NCBI GenBank assembly: GCA_964345035.1
Contig: CAYFPO010000041.1
Location: forward strand, 1-5,940
DNA: 5,940 nucleotides
Direction of reading: 5' to 3'
From: CAYFPO01 sp964345035
GTDB taxonomy: Bacteria > Fidelibacterota > Marinisomatia > SCGC-AAA003-L08 > GCA-002704045
In this document: piece after piece, positions 1 to 5,606 of the stretch
Layout of the letters: each line of letters starts with the position of its first letter
Numbering within the stretch: the first letter of the stretch is position 1
Notes under the pieces: model-generated
The model's database searches: none
The model's input: only the letters and a program-made list of their open reading frames with translations
Told to the model about the DNA's origin: nothing
Made by a program: the position numbers and the translations under genes

Positions 1-222
1 GGCGGGGATATATGAAGATCTGGGTTTATAAACCGTATGAACCATAAAGAAAATATTTCACATTTTAACCACCTGAATTAATCAATTCTCCCAATTTCAC
101 CTCTTGAATATGCCTTTATGACACTGCAAGCAGTAATATTGGCATAATAATAGTGTAATTAATTCAAAATCCATGCTGGTGTCATTATTGCATTTATCTG
201 AACAAAATTTAGAGGTAAAATT
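1..222. other. Leader upstream of clpB, no confident gene
   Basis: No gene can be supported here. All three plus frames are closed by stops before position 48. The frame that continues into clpB has stops at 13-15 and 79-81 and again before the start codon. The first 44 bases could be the tail of a plus-strand gene ending at the TAA of 45-47, or the first codons of a minus-strand gene starting at the ATG of 43-45; 15 codons are too few to choose. The spacer contains a 7-bp inverted repeat, ATGACAC at 118-124 and GTGTCAT at 179-185. No CIRCE-type heat-shock operator and no convincing -35/-10 pair was seen. Confidence 0.5.
211..215 (+). promoter_or_regulatory. Ribosome binding site fixing the short clpB start
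   Basis: AGAGG lies seven bases before the ATG at 223, a normal Shine-Dalgarno position. Because the frame is closed upstream, this site shows that the protein really starts just before the first AAA+ domain and is not a missed extension of a full-length ClpB. Confidence 0.7.
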
Positions 223-2301
223 ATGAATCAGCAACAGATACACCCTGAACAGGGAGTAAATCCCCTGGAAGCGTATGGAATCAACTTAACCGAACTCTCC
301 CGGGAAGGCAAAATTGACCCGGTAATCGGCCGTGAGGATGAAATTCGCAGAATAATCCAGATTTTATCCAGAAGAAAGAAAAATAATCCCGTACTCATTG
401 GAGAGCCAGGAACGGGTAAAACCACTGTGGTGGAAGGATTGGCAAAGCGGATTTTTGAAGGGGATGTCCCTGAAAATATTAAGGGAAAACAACTCATCAC
501 ATTGGACCTTCCTTCTATGGTAGCCGGAGCAATGTATAAGGGACAGTTTGAAGAGCGGCTGAAAAATTTTATAAAAGCTGTGAAAGAACAAGAAGGTGAA
601 GTTATCATCTTTATAGATGAAATTCATATGATCGTTGGCGCTGGTGGTCAGGGTCAAATGGATGTTGCCAATATCATTAAACCGGAACTTGCACATGGAA
701 ATTTGAAAGTGATTGGAGCTACCACATTGAACGAATATCAGAAATATGTGGAAATCGATGCAGCGTTGGAAAGACGGTTTCAACAGGTGTATATAGCTGA
801 ACCAAACGTAGAAGATACCATCACCATTTTGAGAGGTATTAAGGACAAATATGAAGTGCATCATAAACTGAAGATTCGGGATTCTGCTCTCATTTCTGCT
901 GCGACTCTGTCTGACCGTTACATATCTGATCGGTTTCTGCCGGATAAGGCAGTTGACCTGGTGGATGAGGCGGCATCAAAAATCCGGATGGAAATCAACT
1001 CTGCACCTGAAGAAATTGACAATATGAAACGAAAACTACTTCAATTGGAAGTGGAAAAAGTTGCATTGAAAAAGGAAAAAGATTCGAAGTCTAAAGATCG
1101 GTTAAAGGATTGTGGGGATGAGATATCCAATCTAAACTCCGAGCTGAAATCAGCAGAATCCATTTGGAAGAATGAAAAAGAAGATGTTGACAAATTATCT
1201 AAAATAAAGGAAGAATTGGAGCAGGCAAAATTCAAAATGGAAAGCTGTAACAGAGATGGAAATCTGGAAGAGGCTGCCCGGTATCAGTACCAGATAATTC
1301 CCGAATTAGAAAATAAATTGGATGATTATATTCAATCAGTTGAAACCAATCAATTTATTAAACTGGAGGTTACCTCAGAAGATATTGGGGAGGTTGTGTC
1401 CAAATGGACTGGTATTCCTGTTCAAAAAATGCTGGAAGGAGAACGGGAAAAATTACTGACTCTTGAAGATGAACTAAGAAAACGAGTGGTCGGTCAGGAA
1501 GAAGCGTTACAGAAAACAGCAGATGTGATCCGTATGTCTAAATTGGGAGTCACAGATTCAGAGAAACCATTGGGATCATTTCTATTTCTGGGCAATACGG
1601 GTGTAGGTAAAACCGAGTTGGGAAAATCATTGGCAGAACAATTATTTGATGATGACAAAGCTCTCGTTCGGATTGATATGAGTGAACTTATGGAAGGGCA
1701 CTCAGTCTCCAAACTCATTGGATCTCCACCCGGATATGTGGGATATGATGAAGGCGGTCATCTGACCGAAAAAATCCGCAGACGACCATATTCTGTATTG
1801 CTGTTTGATGAAATTGAAAAAGCACATCCAAATGTATTGAATATTCTGCTTCAGATATTGGATGACGGCAGACTCACGGATTCAAAAGGCAGAACTGTGA
1901 ATTTCAAGAATACCATAATTGTAATGACTTCAAATTTGAAAAAAGAGAGTCTGTCTGCATTTCTGAGACCTGAATTACGGAACAGAATTGATGAGATCAT
2001 CACTTTTTGTGATTTAGATGAGAATGTAATCAGTAAAATTGTAGATATTCATATTAACCGGATGGTGGAAATTCTGAAAAAACAAAATGTGGAATGTATA
2101 GTGGATGACAGTATTCATGAGTATATTGCAAGAAATGGATATGAACCCGAATTTGGTGCGAGACCAATCCAACGGTTAATAAAAAGGGATATCCTTTCTG
2201 AAATTTCAAAATTCATATTGAATCACCCGGAATCAAATAAATTAATCCTAAAATTTAATGGAAAATTATCTGTTACTGATTCACTTTCTAAGAACCGCTG
2301 A
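223..2301 (+). CDS. clpB: ClpB-type AAA+ disaggregase lacking the N-terminal domain
   Basis: This is a 692-residue Hsp100 ATPase with two AAA+ modules. ClpB hexamers use ATP to thread aggregated proteins through a central pore, working with DnaK/DnaJ/GrpE in the cytoplasm. D1 shows Walker A GEPGTGKT (60-67), pore tyrosine Y105, Walker B with D132/E133, and arginines R184/R185. Residues about 260-380 form a full-length coiled-coil M domain like that of ClpB. Its Y356, in a 'QY..IPELE' context, lines up with the tyrosine of E. coli ClpB tied to DnaK coupling (recalled alignment). D2 shows Walker A GNTGVGKT (457-464), pore loop GYVG (504-507), Walker B D529/E530, sensor-1 N571, arginine finger R588 and sensor-2 GAR (645-647). 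ClpB is usually about 860 residues; the missing ~145 are the Clp_N repeats, so the protein resembles the short ClpB isoform made from an internal start in E. coli. The stretch between sensor 1 and the arginine finger is about 20 residues shorter than usual and has no IGF/IGL-type ClpP-docking loop. A disaggregase role is therefore favoured over a ClpA/ClpC role. Confidence 0.93.
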   Translation: MNQQQIHPEQGVNPLEAYGINLTELSREGKIDPVIGREDEIRRIIQILSRRKKNNPVLIGEPGTGKTTVVEGLAKRIFEGDVPENIKGKQLITLDLPSMVAGAMYKGQFEERLKNFIKAVKEQEGEVIIFIDEIHMIVGAGGQGQMDVANIIKPELAHGNLKVIGATTLNEYQKYVEIDAALERRFQQVYIAEPNVEDTITILRGIKDKYEVHHKLKIRDSALISAATLSDRYISDRFLPDKAVDLVDEAASKIRMEINSAPEEIDNMKRKLLQLEVEKVALKKEKDSKSKDRLKDCGDEISNLNSELKSAESIWKNEKEDVDKLSKIKEELEQAKFKMESCNRDGNLEEAARYQYQIIPELENKLDDYIQSVETNQFIKLEVTSEDIGEVVSKWTGIPVQKMLEGEREKLLTLEDELRKRVVGQEEALQKTADVIRMSKLGVTDSEKPLGSFLFLGNTGVGKTELGKSLAEQLFDDDKALVRIDMSELMEGHSVSKLIGSPPGYVGYDEGGHLTEKIRRRPYSVLLFDEIEKAHPNVLNILLQILDDGRLTDSKGRTVNFKNTIIVMTSNLKKESLSAFLRPELRNRIDEIITFCDLDENVISKIVDIHINRMVEILKKQNVECIVDDSIHEYIARNGYEPEFGARPIQRLIKRDILSEISKFILNHPESNKLILKFNGKLSVTDSLSKNR

Positions 2302-2575
2302 AGGGTGTCCCAAAAATACCCACTGCAAGTTCTGCCCAAATGATTATAAGGACTATCAACAAAACTATGCATACAGCGGCTCGAATCTTGGTTTTCCTGA
2401 ACTTCCTTATCACAAGCTCAAACAATAGCCCTGTTCCGAGCAACAGAATCCCGGCAACAACAAAATCGAAAAGAGTCCATTTCACTTCATCTGTAAACTG
2501 CATTGCGATTAAGGGTATGAGTAATAAAATGGCTGAAGTGAGTATGATGACGGCAGGTCTTTTATTTTGGATCAT
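2288..2575 (-). CDS. Small three-helix integral membrane protein
   Basis: The 95-residue product has three strongly hydrophobic segments, at about residues 8-26, 35-56 and 65-88, with a short basic loop (KFRKTK, about 58-63) between the second and third. The pattern 'EV.WTLFDF..AG.LLLGTGL..EL' followed by 'WAELAVGIFG' is, from memory, typical of an uncharacterised membrane protein family common in Bacteroidetes-like genomes; no function is known to me. Under the positive-inside rule, the basic loop suggests the segment between helices 2 and 3 is cytoplasmic. The start ATG has only a weak ribosome binding site, so translation may be coupled to the upstream cysteine-rich gene, 39 bp away on the same strand. 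Its 3' end overlaps the end of clpB by 14 bp in convergent orientation. It is considered real because of its family-like pattern and membrane topology; the antisense ORF covering it is its shadow. Confidence 0.8.
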   Translation of the reverse strand: MIQNKRPAVIILTSAILLLIPLIAMQFTDEVKWTLFDFVVAGILLLGTGLLFELVIRKFRKTKIRAAVCIVLLIVLIIIWAELAVGIFGTPFSGS

Positions 2576-2614
2576 GTTAATCTAACATTACTGGCAGATC
2601 AAAAAAATATTATA

Positions 2615-2878
2615 TTATTCGGTAGTTTCCACTTCATCTTTGCTTGTTACACAACAACTTTTGGTTCCACTGCAGCAACAGCATCCCCTGCCTGTCCAGT
2701 TCCGAATGACACATCCCAGTACAATTAATGGCAAACCCAAGACACCGCAATTACATGCAGTAGCACAGCATCCGCCAAAAATAGCAACGCTGAGTAGATA
2801 AGTACCTCCTACAAAGCACACCAGATCTATCAGTCCATAGAGGTAACAGCATAATTTATTTCCGCCTTTTTCTTTCAT
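2615..2878 (-). CDS. Cysteine-rich small membrane protein, unknown function
   Basis: The 87-residue product carries 14 cysteines (residues 10, 11, 21, 37, 38, 42, 44, 56, 66-69, 75, 76), or 16 percent. There are two hydrophobic segments, about 13-35 and 45-61. The cysteines fall in clusters: CC near the N-terminus, a CC...C.C group between the helices, a run of four after helix 2, and a final CC before an acidic tail (DEVETTE). AAGGA sits four bases before the ATG, supporting this start. No signal peptidase site or lipobox was recognised. The pairs and clusters could bind metal, carry lipid such as palmitate-like groups, or form disulfides; the sequence does not decide. It is the first gene of a likely two-gene minus-strand unit with the three-helix protein. 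I do not recognise the family. Confidence 0.75.
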   Translation of the reverse strand: MKEKGGNKLCCYLYGLIDLVCFVGGTYLLSVAIFGGCCATACNCGVLGLPLIVLGCVIRNWTGRGCCCCSGTKSCCVTSKDEVETTE

Positions 2879-2916
2879 TTCGTCCTTTCTTATTTTATAG
2901 AATTCAATTTACAACT

Positions 2917-2942
2917 GTATAATTTACAGAATTAAATTATAC
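2917..2942. promoter_or_regulatory. Perfect inverted repeat in divergent spacer, possible operator
   Basis: GTATAATTTA (2917-2926) and TAAATTATAC (2933-2942) are exact reverse complements separated by six bases (CAGAAT). The repeat sits in the 98-bp spacer between two divergent genes, 35 bp before the plus-strand start and 39 bp before the minus-strand start, where promoters of both must lie. TATAAT is present within the left arm. The first half overlaps one copy of a direct repeat, AATTTACA at 2906-2913 and 2921-2928. A dimeric repressor site is plausible; in DNA this AT-rich a chance palindrome is also possible. Confidence 0.4.
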
Positions 2943-2976
2943 CATTAGCAATAATTAAGAAAGAGGAATTAAAAAG

Positions 2977-3582
2977 ATGCCAAAAATCAATCCGGAAGCT
3001 CCACAGAAAATTGATGCCTATATTGAAAAATCACCGGAATATGCCCAGCCAATTTTACATAAACTGCGTGAATTAATCCATAAGTCAGATCCTGAAATTG
3101 TAGAGGACTGGAAGTGGGGACCCAATTTTAACAGAGAGGGAATGGTTTGTGGATTTGGTGCATTCAAACACCATGTGGGATTTGTCTTTTTTCAGGGAGC
3201 ATTACTGAAAGATCCTGCAAATATATTAGATAAGGATTCAAAAAATGTGAAAACCCGCACCATAAAAATCACCTCTGTAGAAGAAATTAATGATACCATA
3301 TTGACTGAATATATCCGGGAAGCGGTTGGTAATAATGTAGCGGGAAAAAAAATAAAAATTACCCCTGTTTCTATTGAAATTCCTGAGGAAATTACAGCAT
3401 TATTAAGCAGACATCCAACTGCTGAAAAAACCTTTACCGGTCTGGCAAAATCTTATCAGAAAGAATATGTAAACTGGATCATCTCTTCAAAACGGGAGGC
3501 AACCAAAGATAAACGGAAAGATCTGATGATTGAAAAACTGAATGCAGGGGAAACCTTGCATGAAAAGTATAAAAAGTGTTAA
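2977..3582 (+). CDS. DUF1801 / YdeI-OmdA family protein
   Basis: This 201-residue soluble protein looks like the two-part YdeI family. Residues about 10-115 form a DUF1801 (YdhG-like) domain, with the helical 'YI...P.YAQPILHKLRELI' opening and the 'W.WG.P.F' core (W45-P49) followed by beta strands around 57-73. Residues about 136-195 match the OmdA/YdeI C-terminal helical domain, with the 'SYQKEYVNWI..SKREATKDKR...MIEKLNAG' pattern. Members are described as linked to bacteriocin or peptide protection, but a biochemical activity is not established; the DUF1801 fold is thought to bind a small hydrophobic or iron-related ligand in some relatives. AGAGGA at 2962-2967, nine bases before the ATG, supports the start. 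No signal peptide or membrane segment is visible. The gene is divergent from the cysteine-rich membrane protein and shares its control region. Confidence 0.88.
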   Translation: MPKINPEAPQKIDAYIEKSPEYAQPILHKLRELIHKSDPEIVEDWKWGPNFNREGMVCGFGAFKHHVGFVFFQGALLKDPANILDKDSKNVKTRTIKITSVEEINDTILTEYIREAVGNNVAGKKIKITPVSIEIPEEITALLSRHPTAEKTFTGLAKSYQKEYVNWIISSKREATKDKRKDLMIEKLNAGETLHEKYKKC

Positions 3583-3607
3583 ACTAAACAAAATAGTTAT
3601 TATGTTG

Positions 3608-3627
3608 AATTAAATTTAGATTTAATT
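3608..3627 (+). other. AT-only hairpin just before the beta-helix gene start
   Basis: AATTAAAT (3608-3615) and ATTTAATT (3620-3627) are complementary with a TTAG loop, six bases before the start codon at 3634. No Shine-Dalgarno sequence is seen in this leader. The hairpin is all A/T pairs and weak. It could be nothing more than composition, or an AT-rich leader of the kind used in lineages that rely little on Shine-Dalgarno pairing. Confidence 0.2.
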
Positions 3628-3633
3628 ATTAAA

Positions 3634-4158
3634 ATGAAAAACATCACAATATTAATACTGATAATTAGTAACTATTTATTTTCTAATACAATATTAATTC
3701 CTGACGATTATTTGACAATACAGGAAGGGATTGATGCTTCTGTTCATGGAGATACTGTTCTGGTATATCCGGGTGTTTATCGTGACATAAATTTCAATGG
3801 TAAAAACATAGTGGTAACATCCACAAATTTGGAAGACCGGGAATTAACCATTATCAGTTTTTGGTTCCCAGGTGGATTCAATGGTCCGTTAGTTACATTT
3901 GAAAACAATGAAGATTCGACCGCAGTGTTGGAAGGGTTTACCATAGAAGAAAATAATCAAGTTTATTGGATTGCTGGTGCCGGTATATATGTAGAGAATT
4001 CATCACCTACTCTTAGATATTTAACAATCAGAGATAATCATGGGATGTACGGTGCAGGCATTTACCTTCTTAATTCAAATTCAAATTTAAGTCACTCAGC
4101 AATTTATGATAATGCAACTTGGGATGATAGATGGGGGGGCAGGAATATTATTGCATGA
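3634..4158 (+). CDS. Secreted parallel beta-helix protein, N-terminal part (frameshifted)
   Basis: The first 17 or so residues are a signal peptide (MKN, a hydrophobic run, then LFS before NTILIP), so the product is exported. The mature part opens with 'IPDDYLTIQEGIDA' and 'GDTVLVYPGVYRD', the classic entry strands of pectin-lyase-like right-handed beta-helix proteins, followed by coils with 'LEGFTIEEN', 'GAGIYVENSSPTLRYLTIRDN' and 'GAGIYLLNSNSNLSHSAIYDN'. The frame is sound up to W167 and then enters seven Gs (4133-4139). After these it reads about nine unrelated residues to a TGA at 4156-4158. The next frame carries on the same fold, so this is the front part of one gene that also covers the following entry. 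Restoring one base gives a 375-residue protein. Such proteins are usually surface or secreted adhesins or carbohydrate-binding proteins; no catalytic residues were identified. Confidence 0.8.
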   Translation: MKNITILILIISNYLFSNTILIPDDYLTIQEGIDASVHGDTVLVYPGVYRDINFNGKNIVVTSTNLEDRELTIISFWFPGGFNGPLVTFENNEDSTAVLEGFTIEENNQVYWIAGAGIYVENSSPTLRYLTIRDNHGMYGAGIYLLNSNSNLSHSAIYDNATWDDRWGGRNIIA

Positions 4159-4762
4159 TTCATCCATGAATATAAATAATTGTACAATAGCCCACAATAT
4201 TGCATGTATTTTAGCATGTAGTAATGAGTACAATGCAGGCGGGATTTCAGCTCGGGGACAATCTTATGCTAATATAATCAATTCTGTGGTATGGGGAAAC
4301 TTAGGTTGGTTAGGTGAACCAGATCAAATTGGTCCTGATTATTGGACTGGTAACGGTGGAATTTTGTATTCTGATGTTAGTTACACAGATGTTCAGGATG
4401 GTTGGGAAGGGGTTAGCAATATAGATGCCAATCCATTATTTACAAATTCAGAAGAATATGACTATACACTTTTAGTTGACTCGCCATGCATTGATTCCGG
4501 TGATCCTGAATCTCCATACGATCCTGATAACACGGTAACTGATATGGGAGCTTTTTATTATTATCAAGAACCTGAGTGTGGTGATCTTCCAGGCGACCAA
4601 AACCTCGACGGTGAAGTGAACATATTGGATGTAGTAATTTTAGCAGGCTGTATCATTGAATTATATTATGATTGTGAATGTGGTGATATTAATAATGATG
4701 ATATTGTGAATGTATTGGATGTAGTTTTGGTCGTAAATATTATTTTAGAGATTGATCCCTAA
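4106..4762 (+). CDS. Beta-helix protein, C-terminal part with dockerin-like repeats
   Basis: This is the continuation of the preceding gene in the next frame. Meaningful sequence begins at the G run with 'GGAGILLHDSSMNINNCTIAHN', which follows directly on the coil pattern of the first part. The ATG at 4106 lies inside the first part's coding sequence, has no ribosome binding site, and its first residues are out-of-frame shadow. The middle contains 'SVVWGN', 'GWEGVSNIDANPLF' and 'DSPCIDSGDP', the usual closing block of these beta-helix proteins, then 'DMGAFYYY'. The last 61 residues hold two dockerin-like calcium loops: D.N.DGEVN.LDVV and D.NNDDIVN.LDVV, each followed by a hydrophobic helix. 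The protein ends at EIDP with no extra sorting domain. In cellulosome bacteria dockerins bind cohesins; here the repeat is more likely a stability or cell-surface retention module. Confidence 0.78.
   Translation: MIMQLGMIDGGAGILLHDSSMNINNCTIAHNIACILACSNEYNAGGISARGQSYANIINSVVWGNLGWLGEPDQIGPDYWTGNGGILYSDVSYTDVQDGWEGVSNIDANPLFTNSEEYDYTLLVDSPCIDSGDPESPYDPDNTVTDMGAFYYYQEPECGDLPGDQNLDGEVNILDVVILAGCIIELYYDCECGDINNDDIVNVLDVVLVVNIILEIDP
4133..4139 (+). repeat. Run of seven G at the frameshift point
   Basis: Seven consecutive Gs in a strongly AT-rich setting lie exactly where the coding frame of the beta-helix gene breaks. With six Gs the reading becomes D-D-R-W-G-G-A-G-I-L-L-H and the whole 375-residue protein is restored. 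G tracts of this length in surface-protein genes are known sites of slipped-strand phase variation, and also a common place for sequencing errors. Confidence 0.85.
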
Positions 4763-4774
4763 CTTTGTAAACGA

Positions 4775-4948
4775 TTAAGCATCCATTCTCAAACCCACAA
4801 ACCGGTATAGTAAATACCCCGTCACCGCTGCGCCCAATCCTTTATAGAATCCCAAATCTACAGGCAGAACTCCTGATTCCTGACACCAGGAAAGTGTAGC
4901 GAACATGATCCCAAACCCGGATAAATATAGCCAAATTGTTTTATACAT
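4775..4948 (-). CDS. 57-residue putative membrane protein
   Basis: Reading leftwards from the ATG at 4946-4948 gives 57 codons ending in TAA at 4775-4777. AAGGAG precedes the ATG by four bases (4953-4958), one of the best ribosome binding sites in the window. The product opens with MYKTIWLYLS and has two hydrophobic segments, about residues 4-21 and 34-54, joined by a short loop 'CQESGVLPVDLG' with one cysteine and two acids. The tail is short, with RMDA at the end. The 3' end is convergent with the beta-helix gene, 12 bp away. The segment is locally richer in G+C than its surroundings, with ordinary codon choice, which also suggests coding. I do not recognise the family; the topology suggests a small membrane protein with a hairpin of two helices. 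Support comes from the ribosome binding site, reading-frame composition and placement. Confidence 0.65.
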   Translation of the reverse strand: MYKTIWLYLSGFGIMFATLSWCQESGVLPVDLGFYKGLGAAVTGYLLYRFVGLRMDA

Positions 4949-4952
4949 AGTA

Positions 4953-4958
4953 CTCCTT
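4953..4958 (-). promoter_or_regulatory. Ribosome binding site of the 57-residue gene
   Basis: AAGGAG on the minus strand, four bases from the ATG. It is the main reason for accepting this short gene and for choosing its start. Confidence 0.6.
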
Positions 4959-5037
4959 TTAATTAAAATGTAAAATTGCTTAGAAAATATGGATGTAAAT
5001 TTATTGACTTTTAAATTACCATTTCAGGAAGAAAATC

Positions 5038-5193
5038 ATGGGTAGAAAAATACTGGGAATATTTTTTGGAAGAATAATTGGAGTGACTGTCATCGGAATT
5101 ATTGAAATTAATACAGATAATTGTCTTACCATCATCGTGTACAAAAAAAACTGTTCTTTCATTATGCAGAGGATTCTTCCTGATGGTGAGTAA
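5038..5193 (+). pseudogene. Short ORF resembling the start of a membrane protein, probably decayed
   Basis: From the ATG at 5038, preceded by AGGAAG at 5027-5032, 51 codons run to a TAA at 5191-5193. The first 23 residues (MGRKILGIFFG, then a hydrophobic helix to about residue 22 ending in IIE) look like the N-terminus of a family of small membrane proteins that continue with a helix, a proline-rich loop and further helices. The continuation after residue 24 does not fit any such pattern. An A run (5143-5150) lies inside; dropping one A would join this frame to one ending at 5284 and give 81 residues with a second hydrophobic stretch, but the extended sequence is still not convincing. A decayed or frameshifted gene is the favoured reading; a genuine 51-residue peptide or chance are alternatives. 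Confidence 0.3.
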
Positions 5194-5606
5194 GGGAATA
5201 ATAACAGGACACAGGTCATATTTAAACGGTGATAAATACACAGAACAAATACCTGGGATGATAAGCATGAGAGAAAAAATATGATTCATGACACAAACAG
5301 TATGACAGTCATTCATTTTAAAAACAGTATCAAAACAAAAAGCCGAGGGATAGAACCATCCTGTTTTACTGAAAAACAAGGTTCTCTTTGCTTTTTTTGT
5401 ATAATTAGTGCTGTGTATTTACCGCAATTAGAAAAATCTATTCAAAATTTTCAATCAGTGGCTTTCATGATGAGAAAATGACGATTTTTTTCTTTTCTAC
5501 CGTCAATGTCGGAATTTGGGCTCAGTAGAATGATTAATATAATGGGTTTATCAAAGGGTTCTTATCGTAATTTATTTATCTATTTATCACTTTTTTACCC
5601 AGATTT
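5194..5606. other. Stretch without a confident gene
   Basis: Several ORFs of 60-120 codons exist on both strands, but none has a ribosome binding site together with recognisable protein pattern. The longest, on the minus strand between 5379 and 5011, would begin with TTG and lacks any domain-like pattern. A plus-strand frame starting at 5281 overlaps a possible terminator. A 34-codon ORF from 5506 ends in a TGA overlapping the ATG of the next gene (5607) and may be a chance ORF. The region may be the remains of a decayed gene together with the promoter of the gene at 5607. Confidence 0.5.
5352..5398 (+). terminator. Possible rho-independent terminator
   Basis: AGAACC (5352-5357) pairs with GGTTCT (5380-5385), and an inner GTTTT (5363-5367) pairs with AAAAC (5373-5377) around the loop ACTGA. 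The two stems are separated by an unequal internal loop. CTTTGC and then seven Ts (5392-5398) follow on the plus strand. The T run is not immediately next to the stem, so the fit is imperfect. It would end transcripts from the 5038 region. Confidence 0.35.

Noticed and set aside
3..47. Tail of an upstream plus-strand gene (ending ...KPYEP) or start of a minus-strand gene at 45
   Set aside because: Only about 15 codons are visible in either case; nothing separates coding from chance.
364..864. Minus-strand ORFs inside clpB
   Set aside because: Shadows of a strongly conserved plus-strand coding sequence.
2340..2585. 81-codon plus-strand ORF over the three-helix membrane gene
   Set aside because: It is the antisense shadow of a minus-strand frame that has family-like pattern and clear helices.
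3582..3598. AACTA/TAGTT hairpin after the DUF1801 gene
   Set aside because: Five mostly A/T pairs with no T run; too weak for a terminator.
4961..5001. TGTAAATT-like octamer shared with the 2906-2928 repeats
   Set aside because: Short AT-rich match in inconsistent orientation relative to the genes; likely composition.
5084..5311. 10-bp inverted repeat TGACTGTCAT / ATGACAGTCA about 200 bp apart
   Set aside because: Repeats of this length at such spacing are expected several times by chance in a window this size; no target duplication or transposase is present.
5011..5379. 122-codon minus-strand ORF in the gene-poor region
   Set aside because: It would begin with TTG, has no ribosome binding site and no domain-like pattern, and lies antisense to the better-supported 5038 ORF.
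5281..5481. 66-codon plus-strand ORF
   Set aside because: No ribosome binding site or family pattern; it runs through a possible terminator.
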